Source: Limnohabitans sp. (GTDB taxonomy: Bacteria > Pseudomonadota > Gammaproteobacteria > Burkholderiales > Burkholderiaceae_C). From it: 40,750 nt of DNA. The position numbers and the translations under genes were made by a program. Where the stretch lies: the NCBI GenBank assembly GCA_018883455.1, contig VEQC01000002.1:1-40750 (forward strand), written 5' to 3'. Under the pieces are notes generated by a model that was given only the letters and a program-made list of their open reading frames with translations, made no database searches and was not told the origin of the DNA. Below, piece after piece: positions 1 to 8,095 of the stretch. Each line of letters opens with the position of its first letter. Position 1 is the first letter of the stretch.

Positions 1-1062
1 CGCTTTCTCCACACGCACGTGTAGCGGGACAAAGAAATCGGCATCGCGCGTGAGGTAGGGGCGAATGGGCAAGATCCCTTCGCGCGTGCGCACCACCGTC
101 TCTTGCAAACGTTCGCGCAAGCGCAGTGCAATTTGCAGCACCACATCCTTCTCGCGCGTGCCAGCCGGGCCAATCGCGCCGGGGTCTTCGCCGCCGTGCC
201 CAGGGTCGATCGCCACGATCACAAAGCGCTCGGTGGGCCCACCTTGGGAGAGGCCTGGCGTAGATGCGAAGGGCGGCGGGGTGAGGGCGGCGCTGCCCGG
301 AGTGGGGGGAGCGCTGCCGGGGCCGCCTGGCGTGCCCATGGCGGTGGGCGCGGCCGTGGGGCTCGGGCCGGTGGCGCTCATGCTCGGCGCTGCGCCTGCG
401 CCCGGGGTGCCACCCATGCCAGAAGCGCTGGCCGCACCTGCGGCGCTGCCCATACCGGCGGCGCTGCTGCCATTGGGCAAACTCGGCTGGCGCGCGAGCC
501 AGTCCCCCAACGGGTCACTGTGCGGCACGATGCGTGAGGACTGCGGTGCTGCCGGCGAAGGTTTGAGGCTCGCGCGGTTTCCCCCCGGTTCGGTGCGCTC
601 CAGAATCAGTGCTTCGAGCGGGTCACTCACTTGCGTGGGGTAGAGGTCGAGCACCAAACGGTGTTGGTAGCGGGCACTGCCCGAGCTCACGGGTGGGAGG
701 TTAAACACCTGGGGCTTGACCATCTGGCGCAAATCCAGCACCAAACGCACCACGTTGGCACTGTACTGGCCCACCCGCACACCGGTGATGAAGGGGTCGT
801 CCGAGCGCACTTTGCTCACCAACTCGCGCAAGGCCGGATTGAGCTCCACCCCCTCGATGTCAACCGCCAGGCGCGGCGGGTTGGCCACAAACAAAGGCTC
901 GGTGCGCAGCGCCGCATCGCTCTCAATCGTCACCCGGGTGTAGTCAGCCGCAGGCCAGACCCGCACCGCCAGAATCGTCGCACCGCGCGCGATCTGCGCC
1001 ACGCCCAAGCTCAGCAAGAGCACGCCACCTTGGCGCAGCACATGGCGACGTGAGGCGTTCAC
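1..1062 (-). CDS. amiC: N-acetylmuramoyl-L-alanine amidase, AmiC type (3' part beyond window)
   Basis: Periplasmic zinc amidase that cuts the amide bond between MurNAc and the stem peptide, mainly for daughter-cell separation. The visible 354 residues show a twin-arginine start (SRRHVL near residue 5, then a hydrophobic stretch), which fits Tat export. An AMIN-like beta domain follows (about 30-140), then a long Ala/Gly/Pro-rich linker (about 165-275), then the start of the Amidase_3 domain with the motif VAIDPGHGGEDPGAIG. His289 and Glu304 are the expected zinc ligands. The GTG start at 1062 overlaps the tsaE stop as GTGA, suggesting translational coupling. The C-terminal catalytic part lies outside the window. 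Confident on family; AmiC over AmiA/B rests on the AMIN domain and Tat signal. Confidence 0.93.
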   Translation of the reverse strand, partial: MNASRRHVLRQGGVLLLSLGVAQIARGATILAVRVWPAADYTRVTIESDAALRTEPLFVANPPRLAVDIEGVELNPALRELVSKVRSDDPFITGVRVGQYSANVVRLVLDLRQMVKPQVFNLPPVSSGSARYQHRLVLDLYPTQVSDPLEALILERTEPGGNRASLKPSPAAPQSSRIVPHSDPLGDWLARQPSLPNGSSAAGMGSAAGAASASGMGGTPGAGAAPSMSATGPSPTAAPTAMGTPGGPGSAPPTPGSAALTPPPFASTPGLSQGGPTERFVIVAIDPGHGGEDPGAIGPAGTREKDVVLQIALRLRERLQETVVRTREGILPIRPYLTRDADFFVPLHVRVEKA

Positions 1063-1520
1063 AGCAGTGCCTCCCCCTGCGGTGTGCGCGCCGTCACCTG
1101 CACCTCACGCGTGCCTTCGGTTGCGCCAAAGCCTATCCGCACCACCCAGTCCGCTTGCGCGAGCACTTCCGCCACCCGCTCGGGCCACTCGCACAGCTTC
1201 AAACCCGGCTGAGCAAAAATGTCCCGCAGCCCAGCGTCTTCCCACTCGCGCGGGTCTTCAAAGCGGTAGAAATCAAAGTGCCAGACGTCACCCTCGGGCA
1301 GGTTGTAGCTCTCCACCACCGCATACGTGGGGCTCTTGATGCGGCCCTCCACGCCCAGCGCGCGCAGCAGGTGGCGCACCCAGGTGGTCTTGCCCGCGCC
1401 CAGGTCGCCTTGGAGGCACACACAAGCGTTCAGACCCTGCTGGCGCAAACGCTCGGCCAAGCCCTGGGCATGGGCGGCCGCGTCGGTTTCCGAAGACCAA
1501 TGCAAGGTTTTTACAATCAT
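1059..1520 (-). CDS. tsaE: tRNA threonylcarbamoyladenosine biosynthesis ATPase TsaE
   Basis: TsaE is the small P-loop ATPase that works with TsaB and TsaD to make the t6A modification at position 37 of ANN-decoding tRNAs. From the chosen ATG the protein is 153 residues, the usual size. It shows a Walker A motif GDLGAGKTT (about 38-46), the SPTYAVVESY segment typical of the family, and a WPERV motif near the end. An in-frame start 39 bases further upstream (1559) exists but would run into the divergent queG gene, so MIVKTLHW is preferred; no clear Shine-Dalgarno is visible for either. It overlaps amiC by four bases, a common pairing in Betaproteobacteria. Confidence 0.93.
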   Translation of the reverse strand: MIVKTLHWSSETDAAAHAQGLAERLRQQGLNACVCLQGDLGAGKTTWVRHLLRALGVEGRIKSPTYAVVESYNLPEGDVWHFDFYRFEDPREWEDAGLRDIFAQPGLKLCEWPERVAEVLAQADWVVRIGFGATEGTREVQVTARTPQGEALL

Positions 1521-1537
1521 CCGAAGCAGGAGCACGC

Positions 1538-2662
1538 GTGGAGTTTGAACACACACCATTGTGGCGGCAGATCGAGGGCTGGGCGCATGCGCTGGGATTT
1601 TCGCAAATCGGCGTGGCCCCGGTCGACCTCCGCTCGGCCGAACCCGGGTTGCAGGCGTGGTTGGGCCGCCAATTCCATGGCGAGATGGCCTACATGGCCG
1701 AGCACGGCTTGAAACGCGCCCGCCCGGCCGAACTCATCCCCGGCACCCTGTGCGTGCTCACCGCCCGCATGAATTACCTTGACCCCGATACCCCCCACGA
1801 TTGGCAGGCGCAGGAGTGGCAGCGCCTGCAAACCCCCGGGCAAGGGGTGGTCTCGCTCTACGCCCGAGGGCGCGATTACCACAAGGTCTTGCGCAACCGC
1901 CTGGACCAGCTCGCGCGCCAGATCGACCAAGCGCTCGCGGCGCTCGCCCCGCCCCAGCGTGGGGACGCCACGCAGGCGCTGCAATACCGCGCCTTCACCG
2001 ATTCCGCCCCCGTGCTCGAAGCCGAGCTGGCCACCCGCTCGGGCCTGGGCTGGCGCGGCAAACACACCCTGGTGTTGCATCGGGACGCGGGCTCGATGTT
2101 TTTTCTGGGCGAGATCTACCTCAACCAACCCTGGCCACAAAGCCCCCCCATCAGCAGCCACTGCGGCGAATGCCGCGCCTGCATCGATCACTGCCCCACC
2201 GGCGCCATTCTGGGCCCCGGCCAGCTTGACGCACGCCGCTGCATTTCGTACCTCACCATTGAGCACCCCGGCAGCATCGCGCCCGAGCTGCGCCCCCTCA
2301 TGGGCGCCCATGTCTATGGCTGTGATGACTGCCAACTCGCCTGTCCCTGGAACAAATACGCCAAACCAGCCGGACTAGCCGATTTCCGCGCCCGGCCCCA
2401 ATGGACCGAGCCGAGCCTGGCCGATTGGCTGCGCTGGGACGAAGACACCTTCTTGCGCCAAAGCGAAGGCAGCCCCATCCGCCGCATTGGCCACACCCGC
2501 TGGCTGCGCAACGTCGCCATCGCCAGCGGCAACGCCTTGCGCCCCCCGTGCCCCTTGAGCCCCGAGGCCCAAGCCGATCTCCTGGCCGCCCTAGAAGCCC
2601 TGCAAACCCACGCCCACCCCCTCGTGCGCGAACACGTGGCCTGGGCGCTGGCGCAGGTTTAG
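1538..2662 (+). CDS. queG: Epoxyqueuosine reductase QueG
   Basis: Cobalamin-dependent iron-sulfur enzyme that reduces epoxyqueuosine to queuosine in tRNA, the last step of Q synthesis. The 374-residue protein has the two ferredoxin-like 4Fe-4S sets: CGECRACIDHCP (Cys209, 212, 215, 219) and Cys235 with CDDCQLACPW (Cys262, 265, 269). The conserved TDSAPVLE segment (about 154-161) holds the proposed catalytic Asp. The start is GTG at 1538 with AGCAGGAG just upstream. It is divergent from tsaE with only 17 bases between the two start codons, so the promoters must overlap the opposite coding ends. The last C-terminal part looks like the usual HEAT-repeat tail. Confidence 0.95.
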   Translation: MEFEHTPLWRQIEGWAHALGFSQIGVAPVDLRSAEPGLQAWLGRQFHGEMAYMAEHGLKRARPAELIPGTLCVLTARMNYLDPDTPHDWQAQEWQRLQTPGQGVVSLYARGRDYHKVLRNRLDQLARQIDQALAALAPPQRGDATQALQYRAFTDSAPVLEAELATRSGLGWRGKHTLVLHRDAGSMFFLGEIYLNQPWPQSPPISSHCGECRACIDHCPTGAILGPGQLDARRCISYLTIEHPGSIAPELRPLMGAHVYGCDDCQLACPWNKYAKPAGLADFRARPQWTEPSLADWLRWDEDTFLRQSEGSPIRRIGHTRWLRNVAIASGNALRPPCPLSPEAQADLLAALEALQTHAHPLVREHVAWALAQV

Positions 2663-2671
2663 CCGCGCGCT

Positions 2672-3577
2672 TTACTCCCCCACCACCCGCGTCACTTCCC
2701 CCGTCAAAATCCAGCGCGCCACCGCTTGCATGACGGGCTCCTCTCGGCCGAGGTAAGAGTGCAGGTGGCCGCCGCCGCAGGGGTCGCCCTTGGGAATGCC
2801 GCCCTTGACGCTCATGAGCTTGTCGGGGCCGGCCATGGCCAACGCCGCGTCATAACGGGTGTAGGGGCATTGGTCGTCTTGGTGGTGCATGAACACCCAA
2901 GGCGCGGTGGCTTTGCCCATGTCCATGCGCGGCACGCTGCTCGCGTAATCCGTGAAGCGTCCGCCACCGGGACTGTTCATGGAGGCGGAGTGAATGCTGC
3001 CCTGAATGGTGGTGCCCAAGCGAATCGCCAGCCAGCGCGACGAAATGCTGCCGTAGCTATGGCCCATGAGGTAGACCTTCTCCACCCCATGCGATTGGCG
3101 CAAGGTTTGAATGAGTTGGCTCACATCGGCTGCGTGGCGTTCCGAGGCACGGTAGCTGTCACTGCAGCCGTAGGGGTCGGGCGAACGCTGGGCGACGCCC
3201 CATTCGTCGGTCGGGCAATCCACCAACACCAAGCGAATGCCCTGGCGCGGCAAGTCTTCAATGCGCGTTAACGCATAAAACCCACTCTGGCGCACCCGCG
3301 AGAGGTAAATCGAACTGTCGATACGCTCTGGCAGCCAGAGCATGCCCGGCCAGCCGACAAAAAACAGCAAGGCCGTTTTGCTCTCGGCGTTGGTGGGCTT
3401 GACCGAGGTGGCGCGCAGCACGGCAGGCTTGGGGCTCAAAAGCCCATAGGTGCGCCCCAAATCAATCTGGATCAACTCCGCCGTGACATCCTGTGCCTGA
3501 GCGGCCATGGCGATCAAGAGCGCCGCCAGGGCAGACAAGCCGCGTGGGCAGGTTTTCCAGAGAAACTTGAAAAGCAT
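2672..3577 (-). CDS. Secreted alpha/beta-hydrolase of unknown substrate
   Basis: A 301-residue protein with an N-terminal signal peptide: a basic start, a hydrophobic core around 14-25 and an AQAQD cleavage-like site near residue 29. The body has an alpha/beta-hydrolase nucleophile elbow, GHSYG with Ser174 (LMGHSYGS). A likely acid lies in HHQDDQCPY (Asp234/235) and a late His in GGGHLHS (271/273), so a full catalytic triad is plausible. Several paired cysteines suggest disulfides in the periplasm. It ends 10 bases past the queG stop on the opposite strand and is divergent from another secreted hydrolase at 3734. I cannot assign a substrate. Confidence 0.8.
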   Translation of the reverse strand: MLFKFLWKTCPRGLSALAALLIAMAAQAQDVTAELIQIDLGRTYGLLSPKPAVLRATSVKPTNAESKTALLFFVGWPGMLWLPERIDSSIYLSRVRQSGFYALTRIEDLPRQGIRLVLVDCPTDEWGVAQRSPDPYGCSDSYRASERHAADVSQLIQTLRQSHGVEKVYLMGHSYGSISSRWLAIRLGTTIQGSIHSASMNSPGGGRFTDYASSVPRMDMGKATAPWVFMHHQDDQCPYTRYDAALAMAGPDKLMSVKGGIPKGDPCGGGHLHSYLGREEPVMQAVARWILTGEVTRVVGE

Positions 3578-3733
3578 GGAAGGGCTCCAAGGCAGAGGTC
3601 ATGATGGGGTGCTCAAGCCGGGGCGCATGCCGGCAAAGCATCTTCACCATCGCATAATAACGGCACGTAAGGGGGTGCACGAACCCAGGACGCCCTCTCC
3701 AAAATTCGCCACTCACCCGAGGAGCGTAACGGC

Positions 3734-4867
3734 ATGAACAAGCGCTGGTTCCCCATCGTTCTCACCCTGATCTGCGGCTGGGCGCTAGCCCAACCTTCCT
3801 GGACGCTGCCCTCCCAAGGCGGGCGTCCGCTCATGCCCGATGAATGGTTATTCGGCCAAGGCCAGCCCTACCACTTTCGCAAGCCGGCCAGTCCGAACGG
3901 CCTGCCCTTGGAGCGACGCGCGCCCACGCCAAGCGAAAAAGCCGCCATCGAAAAAATCCAGGCGCGCTTTGCCGGCCTGCCCAGCAAGGCTTTTTTGCTG
4001 GGTGACAAACGCGACATTGTGTGGGTTGAGTACAAAGCACCCGCCCACGATGAGAGCACCTTCCTGAGCGCGAGCATTGACAAGACCGTCACCGCCATGA
4101 GCGCCGGCGTGGCCTTGTGCGAGGGCAAGATCGCACTCTCCACCAAGGCCAAAGACTTGCTCCCCGAGCTCGCGCAGGTCGACATTGGCGAGAGCACCCT
4201 GCGCCACAACCTCATGATGGCCTCGGGCACGACCCGTGCCCTCGACGACAGCCAAAGCATGACCCCAGAGGAACACAGCAGCCTCGTGGCGGGCCGCATC
4301 AACTTCATGGACCTCATCCAAGGCCGCTTGGGCAAACGCAACGGCTGGAGCGAATTACCCGGCGAGCGCTTCTCCTACAAAACCCAAGACCCCACGCTCG
4401 TGGGCATGATGATCTCGGCCGCCTATGGCATGGGCGGTAAACATTTTCGGGACTGGCAAGACACGCATTTCTTTCCCAAAGTGCGCGTGGGAGACCGCCG
4501 CATTCAGGGGCGCGACACCGTGGGCTACGCCTGGTCTGAGGGCAACACCCGCATGACCTTGCGCGACTGGGCCCGCTTCGCGATCTTTGTGCAAGAGGCG
4601 CGCCAACAAAACGATTGCTTCGGCCAATACGTGCGCGATGCCACCCGCACGCAAATCAAATCCGATCAGCGCTTTGCCAAACCCTACGCCGGCTACGGCT
4701 ACCTCACCTGGACCGACAACGCCGACATCCCCAACAGCTACTCCGCTCTGGGCTACGGCGGCCAAGCCATCGTCTGGAGCACCACCAGCGACAAATACTT
4801 CATCGTCTTTAGCAACAACGTGAGCGTGAGCGAGATCCACAGCATGGCCAAACTCTGGTTGCCTTGA
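3734..4867 (+). CDS. Secreted beta-lactamase-fold serine hydrolase (class C/NylB-like)
   Basis: A 377-residue serine hydrolase of the beta-lactamase/DD-peptidase superfamily. A cleavable signal peptide covers about residues 1-19. The SxxK motif is Ser114-Ile-Asp-Lys117, a Tyr at 215 (FSYKTQ) fits the YxN-like second motif, and LGYGGQ (339-344) fits the third. In this superfamily such proteins range from esterases and 6-aminohexanoate-oligomer hydrolases to penicillin-binding proteins; overall layout is closest to the NylB/esterase type, so antibiotic hydrolysis should not be assumed. GAGGAGCG precedes the ATG. It faces away from the alpha/beta-hydrolase at 2672-3577; the 156-base gap between them must hold both promoters. 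Confidence 0.8.
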   Translation: MNKRWFPIVLTLICGWALAQPSWTLPSQGGRPLMPDEWLFGQGQPYHFRKPASPNGLPLERRAPTPSEKAAIEKIQARFAGLPSKAFLLGDKRDIVWVEYKAPAHDESTFLSASIDKTVTAMSAGVALCEGKIALSTKAKDLLPELAQVDIGESTLRHNLMMASGTTRALDDSQSMTPEEHSSLVAGRINFMDLIQGRLGKRNGWSELPGERFSYKTQDPTLVGMMISAAYGMGGKHFRDWQDTHFFPKVRVGDRRIQGRDTVGYAWSEGNTRMTLRDWARFAIFVQEARQQNDCFGQYVRDATRTQIKSDQRFAKPYAGYGYLTWTDNADIPNSYSALGYGGQAIVWSTTSDKYFIVFSNNVSVSEIHSMAKLWLP

Positions 4868-4885
4868 AGTGGCCTCGTCGTTCAA

Positions 4886-4901
4886 GGCCCCCTGCGGGGC
4901 C
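4886..4901. terminator. GC hairpin between convergent genes
   Basis: A perfect 6-bp stem GGCCCC/GGGGCC with a four-base loop lies between the convergent stops of the serine hydrolase and mltB. No T-run follows on either strand, so it is at best a weak or bidirectional terminator. Confidence 0.35.
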
Positions 4902-4912
4902 GGGTCAGTGGC

Positions 4913-6121
4913 TCAACGCTGAACCTGCAATTCACTCGACCGCGCCTTGACCGCCTGCGCCAACTCAATCACCGCCATGGCGTAATAGCTGCTCCAGTTG
5001 TAGCGGGTGATGGTGTAGAAGTTTTCCGTGCCAATCACATAGCTGGGGGCGTCATTGCCGTTGAAGAGTTCGATCAAGGCCATTGGCCCCGTGTGTTGTT
5101 GGGCCTCCTCGGGTAACTCCACGCCCAACTCGCGCAGGCGCTGGGCGCTAAAGGTGGGCAGGATGTCGGGGGCGAGCAGTTCGGGCAGGTTGAGGCGGCT
5201 CGCGTCAAAGCGCAGGCTGTAGTGCGTGGGCTGTCCGGTACGCCAGCCAAAGGCCTGGAAGTAATTCGCCACCGAGCCAATCGCATCCACCGGGCTGTCG
5301 ATCAAGTCAATCCGCCCATCGCCATCGAAGTCCACGGCAAATTTTTGTTGGCTCGAGGGCATGAACTGCGGCCAGCCCATGGCCCCGGCAAAGCTGCCCT
5401 TGAAATGTTCACTCTTGGCGGACGCGCGTTGGAGATTTTGCAAGAAGGCACCGAGCTCGCCCACAAAGAACTTGCGCCGCTCTTCGGCCCGGGGGTGGGC
5501 GCTGGGAAAGCGCAGGGAGAGCGTGGTCAAGGCATCCAGGACGCGGTGCTGCCCCATGTGGCGGCCGTAGAAGGTCTCCACCCCAATGATGCCCACCACA
5601 ATTTCGGCCGGCACCCCATACTGCGCTTCGGCGCGCGCGAGGGCTTGCGCGTGTTCGCGCCAAAATTGGAGGCCCGCCTCAATGCGCCGTGGCTCGATGA
5701 AGCGGGCCTGATAGGCATACCAATTCTTTTGCGTGGGCACGCTCGGGGGCAGCACGAGCTGGGGTACACCGGGCAGAAACCGTGCCTGGCTCAATTGCGC
5801 CTCCACCCATGCCGCCGGCAATTGGTGGCTTTGCGCCAGCGCTTGCGCGAGGCTGCGCACCTCCGGCGTGTGGCCAAAGGCCGGTCCTCGGCTGTGGTTT
5901 TCCCGCTTGGGTGGGGCAGGGCGCTGAGCGCCTGTCTTGGCCTTCGTGGCTTTGGCCTTGTGCGCGGGGGGTTGCGCCGCTTTGGCGCGCGCTTTGTCGG
6001 CAGATGCGGGCGCGGACGCGCCAACCGTGCCCCAAAGGCCCCCCAATAGCCCAAACCCCACGAAAACCTTGATCCAGTTCAACCGTTTCCCCTTCTCTTG
6101 CATCCAGCGGTCAGGCCGCAT
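4913..6121 (-). CDS. mltB: Membrane-bound lytic murein transglycosylase B family protein
   Basis: Lytic transglycosylase (GH103 family) that cleaves the MurNAc-GlcNAc bond of peptidoglycan to give 1,6-anhydro-MurNAc ends. The 402-residue form has an N-terminal hydrophobic export segment (about 17-35), then a long Ala/Lys/Pro-rich stretch (38-80), then the catalytic domain with GVETFYGRHMG (Glu182 as catalytic acid), the GAMGWPQFMPSS motif (about 246-257), a DFDGDGRIDL calcium-like loop, and the C-terminal ITRYNWSSYYAMAV motif. No lipobox Cys is seen near the signal, so it may be soluble or anchored by its signal segment. A second in-frame ATG seven codons in (6103) is an equally good start. 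Divergent from the amidohydrolase at 6176. Confidence 0.9.
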   Translation of the reverse strand: MRPDRWMQEKGKRLNWIKVFVGFGLLGGLWGTVGASAPASADKARAKAAQPPAHKAKATKAKTGAQRPAPPKRENHSRGPAFGHTPEVRSLAQALAQSHQLPAAWVEAQLSQARFLPGVPQLVLPPSVPTQKNWYAYQARFIEPRRIEAGLQFWREHAQALARAEAQYGVPAEIVVGIIGVETFYGRHMGQHRVLDALTTLSLRFPSAHPRAEERRKFFVGELGAFLQNLQRASAKSEHFKGSFAGAMGWPQFMPSSQQKFAVDFDGDGRIDLIDSPVDAIGSVANYFQAFGWRTGQPTHYSLRFDASRLNLPELLAPDILPTFSAQRLRELGVELPEEAQQHTGPMALIELFNGNDAPSYVIGTENFYTITRYNWSSYYAMAVIELAQAVKARSSELQVQR

Positions 6122-6175
6122 GGTAAGCTGAAACCTGCGTCAACACACGAGGAAGACACAGGTCACGCGCGCAAC

Positions 6176-7129
6176 ATGAGCAAAACGGGCTATTACACAC
6201 ACCCTTTGTGCTGGAAGCACGAAATGGGGCCAGGCCACCCCGAGTGCCCCGAGCGGCTCGATGCCATCCAAGAGCGCCTGCTCATCACCGGCGTGGACTT
6301 GGGGCTCACGGCCTTGGAGGCACCCCCCGCCACGCCCAAGGTGCTCGCCCTGGCGCACGACCCTGTCTATGTCGATCACTTGCACGCGCGCGCCGCGCAG
6401 TTGCGCGAGGAACAGGATGCGGGCGGGCCCACCTACAGCCACATCGACGCCGACACCCTCATGAACATCCACACCTGGGAGGCCGCCTTGGTCTCCGCAG
6501 GCGCCGCAGTGGCGGCAACCGATGCCGTCATTCGGGGCGAACTCGCCAACGCCTTTTGCGCCGTGCGCCCCCCCGGCCATCACGCCAGCGTGCGCGAAGC
6601 CTCCGGCTTTTGTTTTTTCAACAACGTGGCCGTGGCCGCCCGCTACGCCTTGGAGCACCATGGCCTCGCGCGTGTGGCGGTGGTGGACTTTGACGTGCAC
6701 CACGGCAACGGCACCGAGGACATCCTCGCCGGCGATGAGCGCGTGCTGATGGTGAGCATCTTCCAGCACCCGTTCTACCCCCACTCCGGCACGGACAACC
6801 CGGCGCCCAACATGTGCAATGTGCCGGTGCCGGCCTACACCCGAGGGCCCCAAGTGCGCGAGTTGATCGAGCAGCTCTGGCTGCCGCGCCTCGAAGCGTT
6901 TCGGCCGCAAATGATTTTTGTGAGCGCGGGCTTTGACGCGCACCGCGAAGACGACATGGGCCAACTCGGATTGACCGAGGCCGACTACACCTGGATCACC
7001 CAACGCATACGCGAGGTGGCGCTGCGCCACGCGCAGGGGCGCATCGTCTCCTGCCTCGAAGGCGGCTACGCCCTGGGGGCGTTGGCACGCAGCGTGGAAG
7101 CGCACCTGCGGGTGCTGGCGGACATCTGA
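6176..7129 (+). CDS. Histone deacetylase-fold amidohydrolase (acetylpolyamine/acetoin-utilisation type)
   Basis: A 317-residue zinc amidohydrolase of the arginase/deacetylase superfamily; bacterial members remove acetyl groups from polyamines, proteins or other small amides. The motifs are all present: RPPGHHA (His135/136 dyad), DFDVHHGNGT (Asp173 and His175 as zinc ligands), SAGFDAH (Asp254, third ligand) and the LEGGY loop with the transition-state Tyr298. The ATG at 6176 begins the family-typical MSKTGYYTHP; upstream in-frame codons read through the mltB promoter region and look non-coding. The mechanosensitive channel gene starts one base after its stop, so the two are probably cotranscribed. 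Exact substrate unknown. Confidence 0.88.
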   Translation: MSKTGYYTHPLCWKHEMGPGHPECPERLDAIQERLLITGVDLGLTALEAPPATPKVLALAHDPVYVDHLHARAAQLREEQDAGGPTYSHIDADTLMNIHTWEAALVSAGAAVAATDAVIRGELANAFCAVRPPGHHASVREASGFCFFNNVAVAARYALEHHGLARVAVVDFDVHHGNGTEDILAGDERVLMVSIFQHPFYPHSGTDNPAPNMCNVPVPAYTRGPQVRELIEQLWLPRLEAFRPQMIFVSAGFDAHREDDMGQLGLTEADYTWITQRIREVALRHAQGRIVSCLEGGYALGALARSVEAHLRVLADI

Positions 7130-7130
7130 A

Positions 7131-7976
7131 ATGGACTTCGCTTTCTGGCCTGACAACTGGGCCCAACTCGACCACATCAAGCTCTCCCTGGGCAAGACGC
7201 GCCTGAGCCTGGCCGACCTCATCGACGGCGTGCTCCTGGGCGTCATTTTGCTGGTGGGCACCCTCTGGTTCACGGCCTGGCTCGAACGTCGCTTGCTCGC
7301 CCAGGCGGTCAACGATTTGTCGCTGCGCAAGATCATTGGCAACGTCTTGCGCGCCCTCTTGCTGTTTGTCTCCCTCTTGCTCGTGCTCTCCACCCTGGGC
7401 GTCGACCTCACGGCCCTCTCGGTCATCGGCGGTGCGGTGGGGGTGGGCTTGGGCTTTGGCCTGCAAAAGCTCGCCGCCAACTATGTCAGCGGCTTTGTCA
7501 TCCTCATCGAGCGCTCCTTGCAAATTGGCGATTTCGTGCGGGTCGATAACTTCGAGGGTCGGGTGGTGGACATCAAAACCCGCTACACCCTCTTGCGCAA
7601 CAGCGCCGGTACCGAATCGGTCGTGCCCAACGAGCGGCTGTTGATTGAGCGGGTCGAAAACCTCGCCAAGCCCGGTAGCCCCTACCTCATGCCCCTGGTC
7701 TATTGGCTCAGCCACGACACCGCCGCCGCCCCCGTCAAACCCCTGCTCGAGCAGGCGGCCGCCCAAGTGGAGGGGGTGCGCGCCGAGCCCCCCCCCACGG
7801 CCTGGCTGCAGGAAGTGACCCCCCAGGGCCTGCGCTGGACGCTGCTCGTCTGGCTCAACGACCCGACCCAGCAAGGCCCCGTGCGCTCCCAAGTCCACCT
7901 CTCGGTCTTGGCCGAACTCAAGGCGGCGGGGCTGGCGCTCACCCAGCTCCCCCCTGAAAACACGGTGAAACCCTGA
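7131..7976 (+). CDS. Small-conductance mechanosensitive channel, MscS family
   Basis: A 281-residue inner-membrane channel that opens under membrane tension to release solutes in osmotic down-shock. Two hydrophobic helices lie at about 30-50 and 70-90. The pore helix follows at about 95-125 with the Gly/Ala-rich GAVGVGLGFGLQKLAANYV pattern, and then the beta domain with LQIGDFVRV and the conserved NER segment near 167. It is a compact member close to the size of E. coli MscS (286 residues). It follows the amidohydrolase gene by a single base and is followed by the etf promoter region. Confidence 0.9.
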   Translation: MDFAFWPDNWAQLDHIKLSLGKTRLSLADLIDGVLLGVILLVGTLWFTAWLERRLLAQAVNDLSLRKIIGNVLRALLLFVSLLLVLSTLGVDLTALSVIGGAVGVGLGFGLQKLAANYVSGFVILIERSLQIGDFVRVDNFEGRVVDIKTRYTLLRNSAGTESVVPNERLLIERVENLAKPGSPYLMPLVYWLSHDTAAAPVKPLLEQAAAQVEGVRAEPPPTAWLQEVTPQGLRWTLLVWLNDPTQQGPVRSQVHLSVLAELKAAGLALTQLPPENTVKP

Positions 7977-8012
7977 TGGAGTTCTTCGGGAAAACCCGCA
8001 TAATTCGACTTG

Positions 8013-8041
8013 TTGTGCGGCTTTGAGCCGGCTTTTACAAT
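8013..8041 (+). promoter_or_regulatory. Probable sigma70 promoter of the etfBA operon
   Basis: TTGTGC at 8013-8018 and TACAAT at 8036-8041 form a -35/-10 pair with a 17-base spacer; TACAAT matches five of six consensus bases. A start point near 8048 would fall inside the palindrome at 8043-8062. Predicted from sequence alone. Confidence 0.6.
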
Positions 8042-8042
8042 G

Positions 8043-8062
8043 TGACGTTTACGTAAACGTCA
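8043..8062. promoter_or_regulatory. Perfect 20-bp palindrome, probable operator of etfBA
   Basis: TGACGTTTACGTAAACGTCA is identical to its own reverse complement over all 20 bases and lies 33 bases upstream of the etfB start. It covers the predicted transcription start, the position expected of a repressor site. The ACGT-centred pattern recalls operators of regulators of acyl-CoA and branched-chain amino acid catabolism (LiuR-type MerR proteins), but that link is from memory and the regulator is not encoded in the window. Confidence 0.7.
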
Positions 8063-8095
8063 ATCAATCTTTTAAATTCCAACCCTGGAGCACAC

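Noticed and set aside
3734-4867. Beta-lactamase resistance gene
   Set aside because: The SxxK fold is shared by esterases and amidases; nothing points to antibiotic hydrolysis and no AmpR-like regulator is adjacent.
6140-7480. Open frame of 446 codons opposite the amidohydrolase and mscS genes
   Set aside because: Both plus-strand genes have complete motifs; the minus-strand product has no coherent domain.
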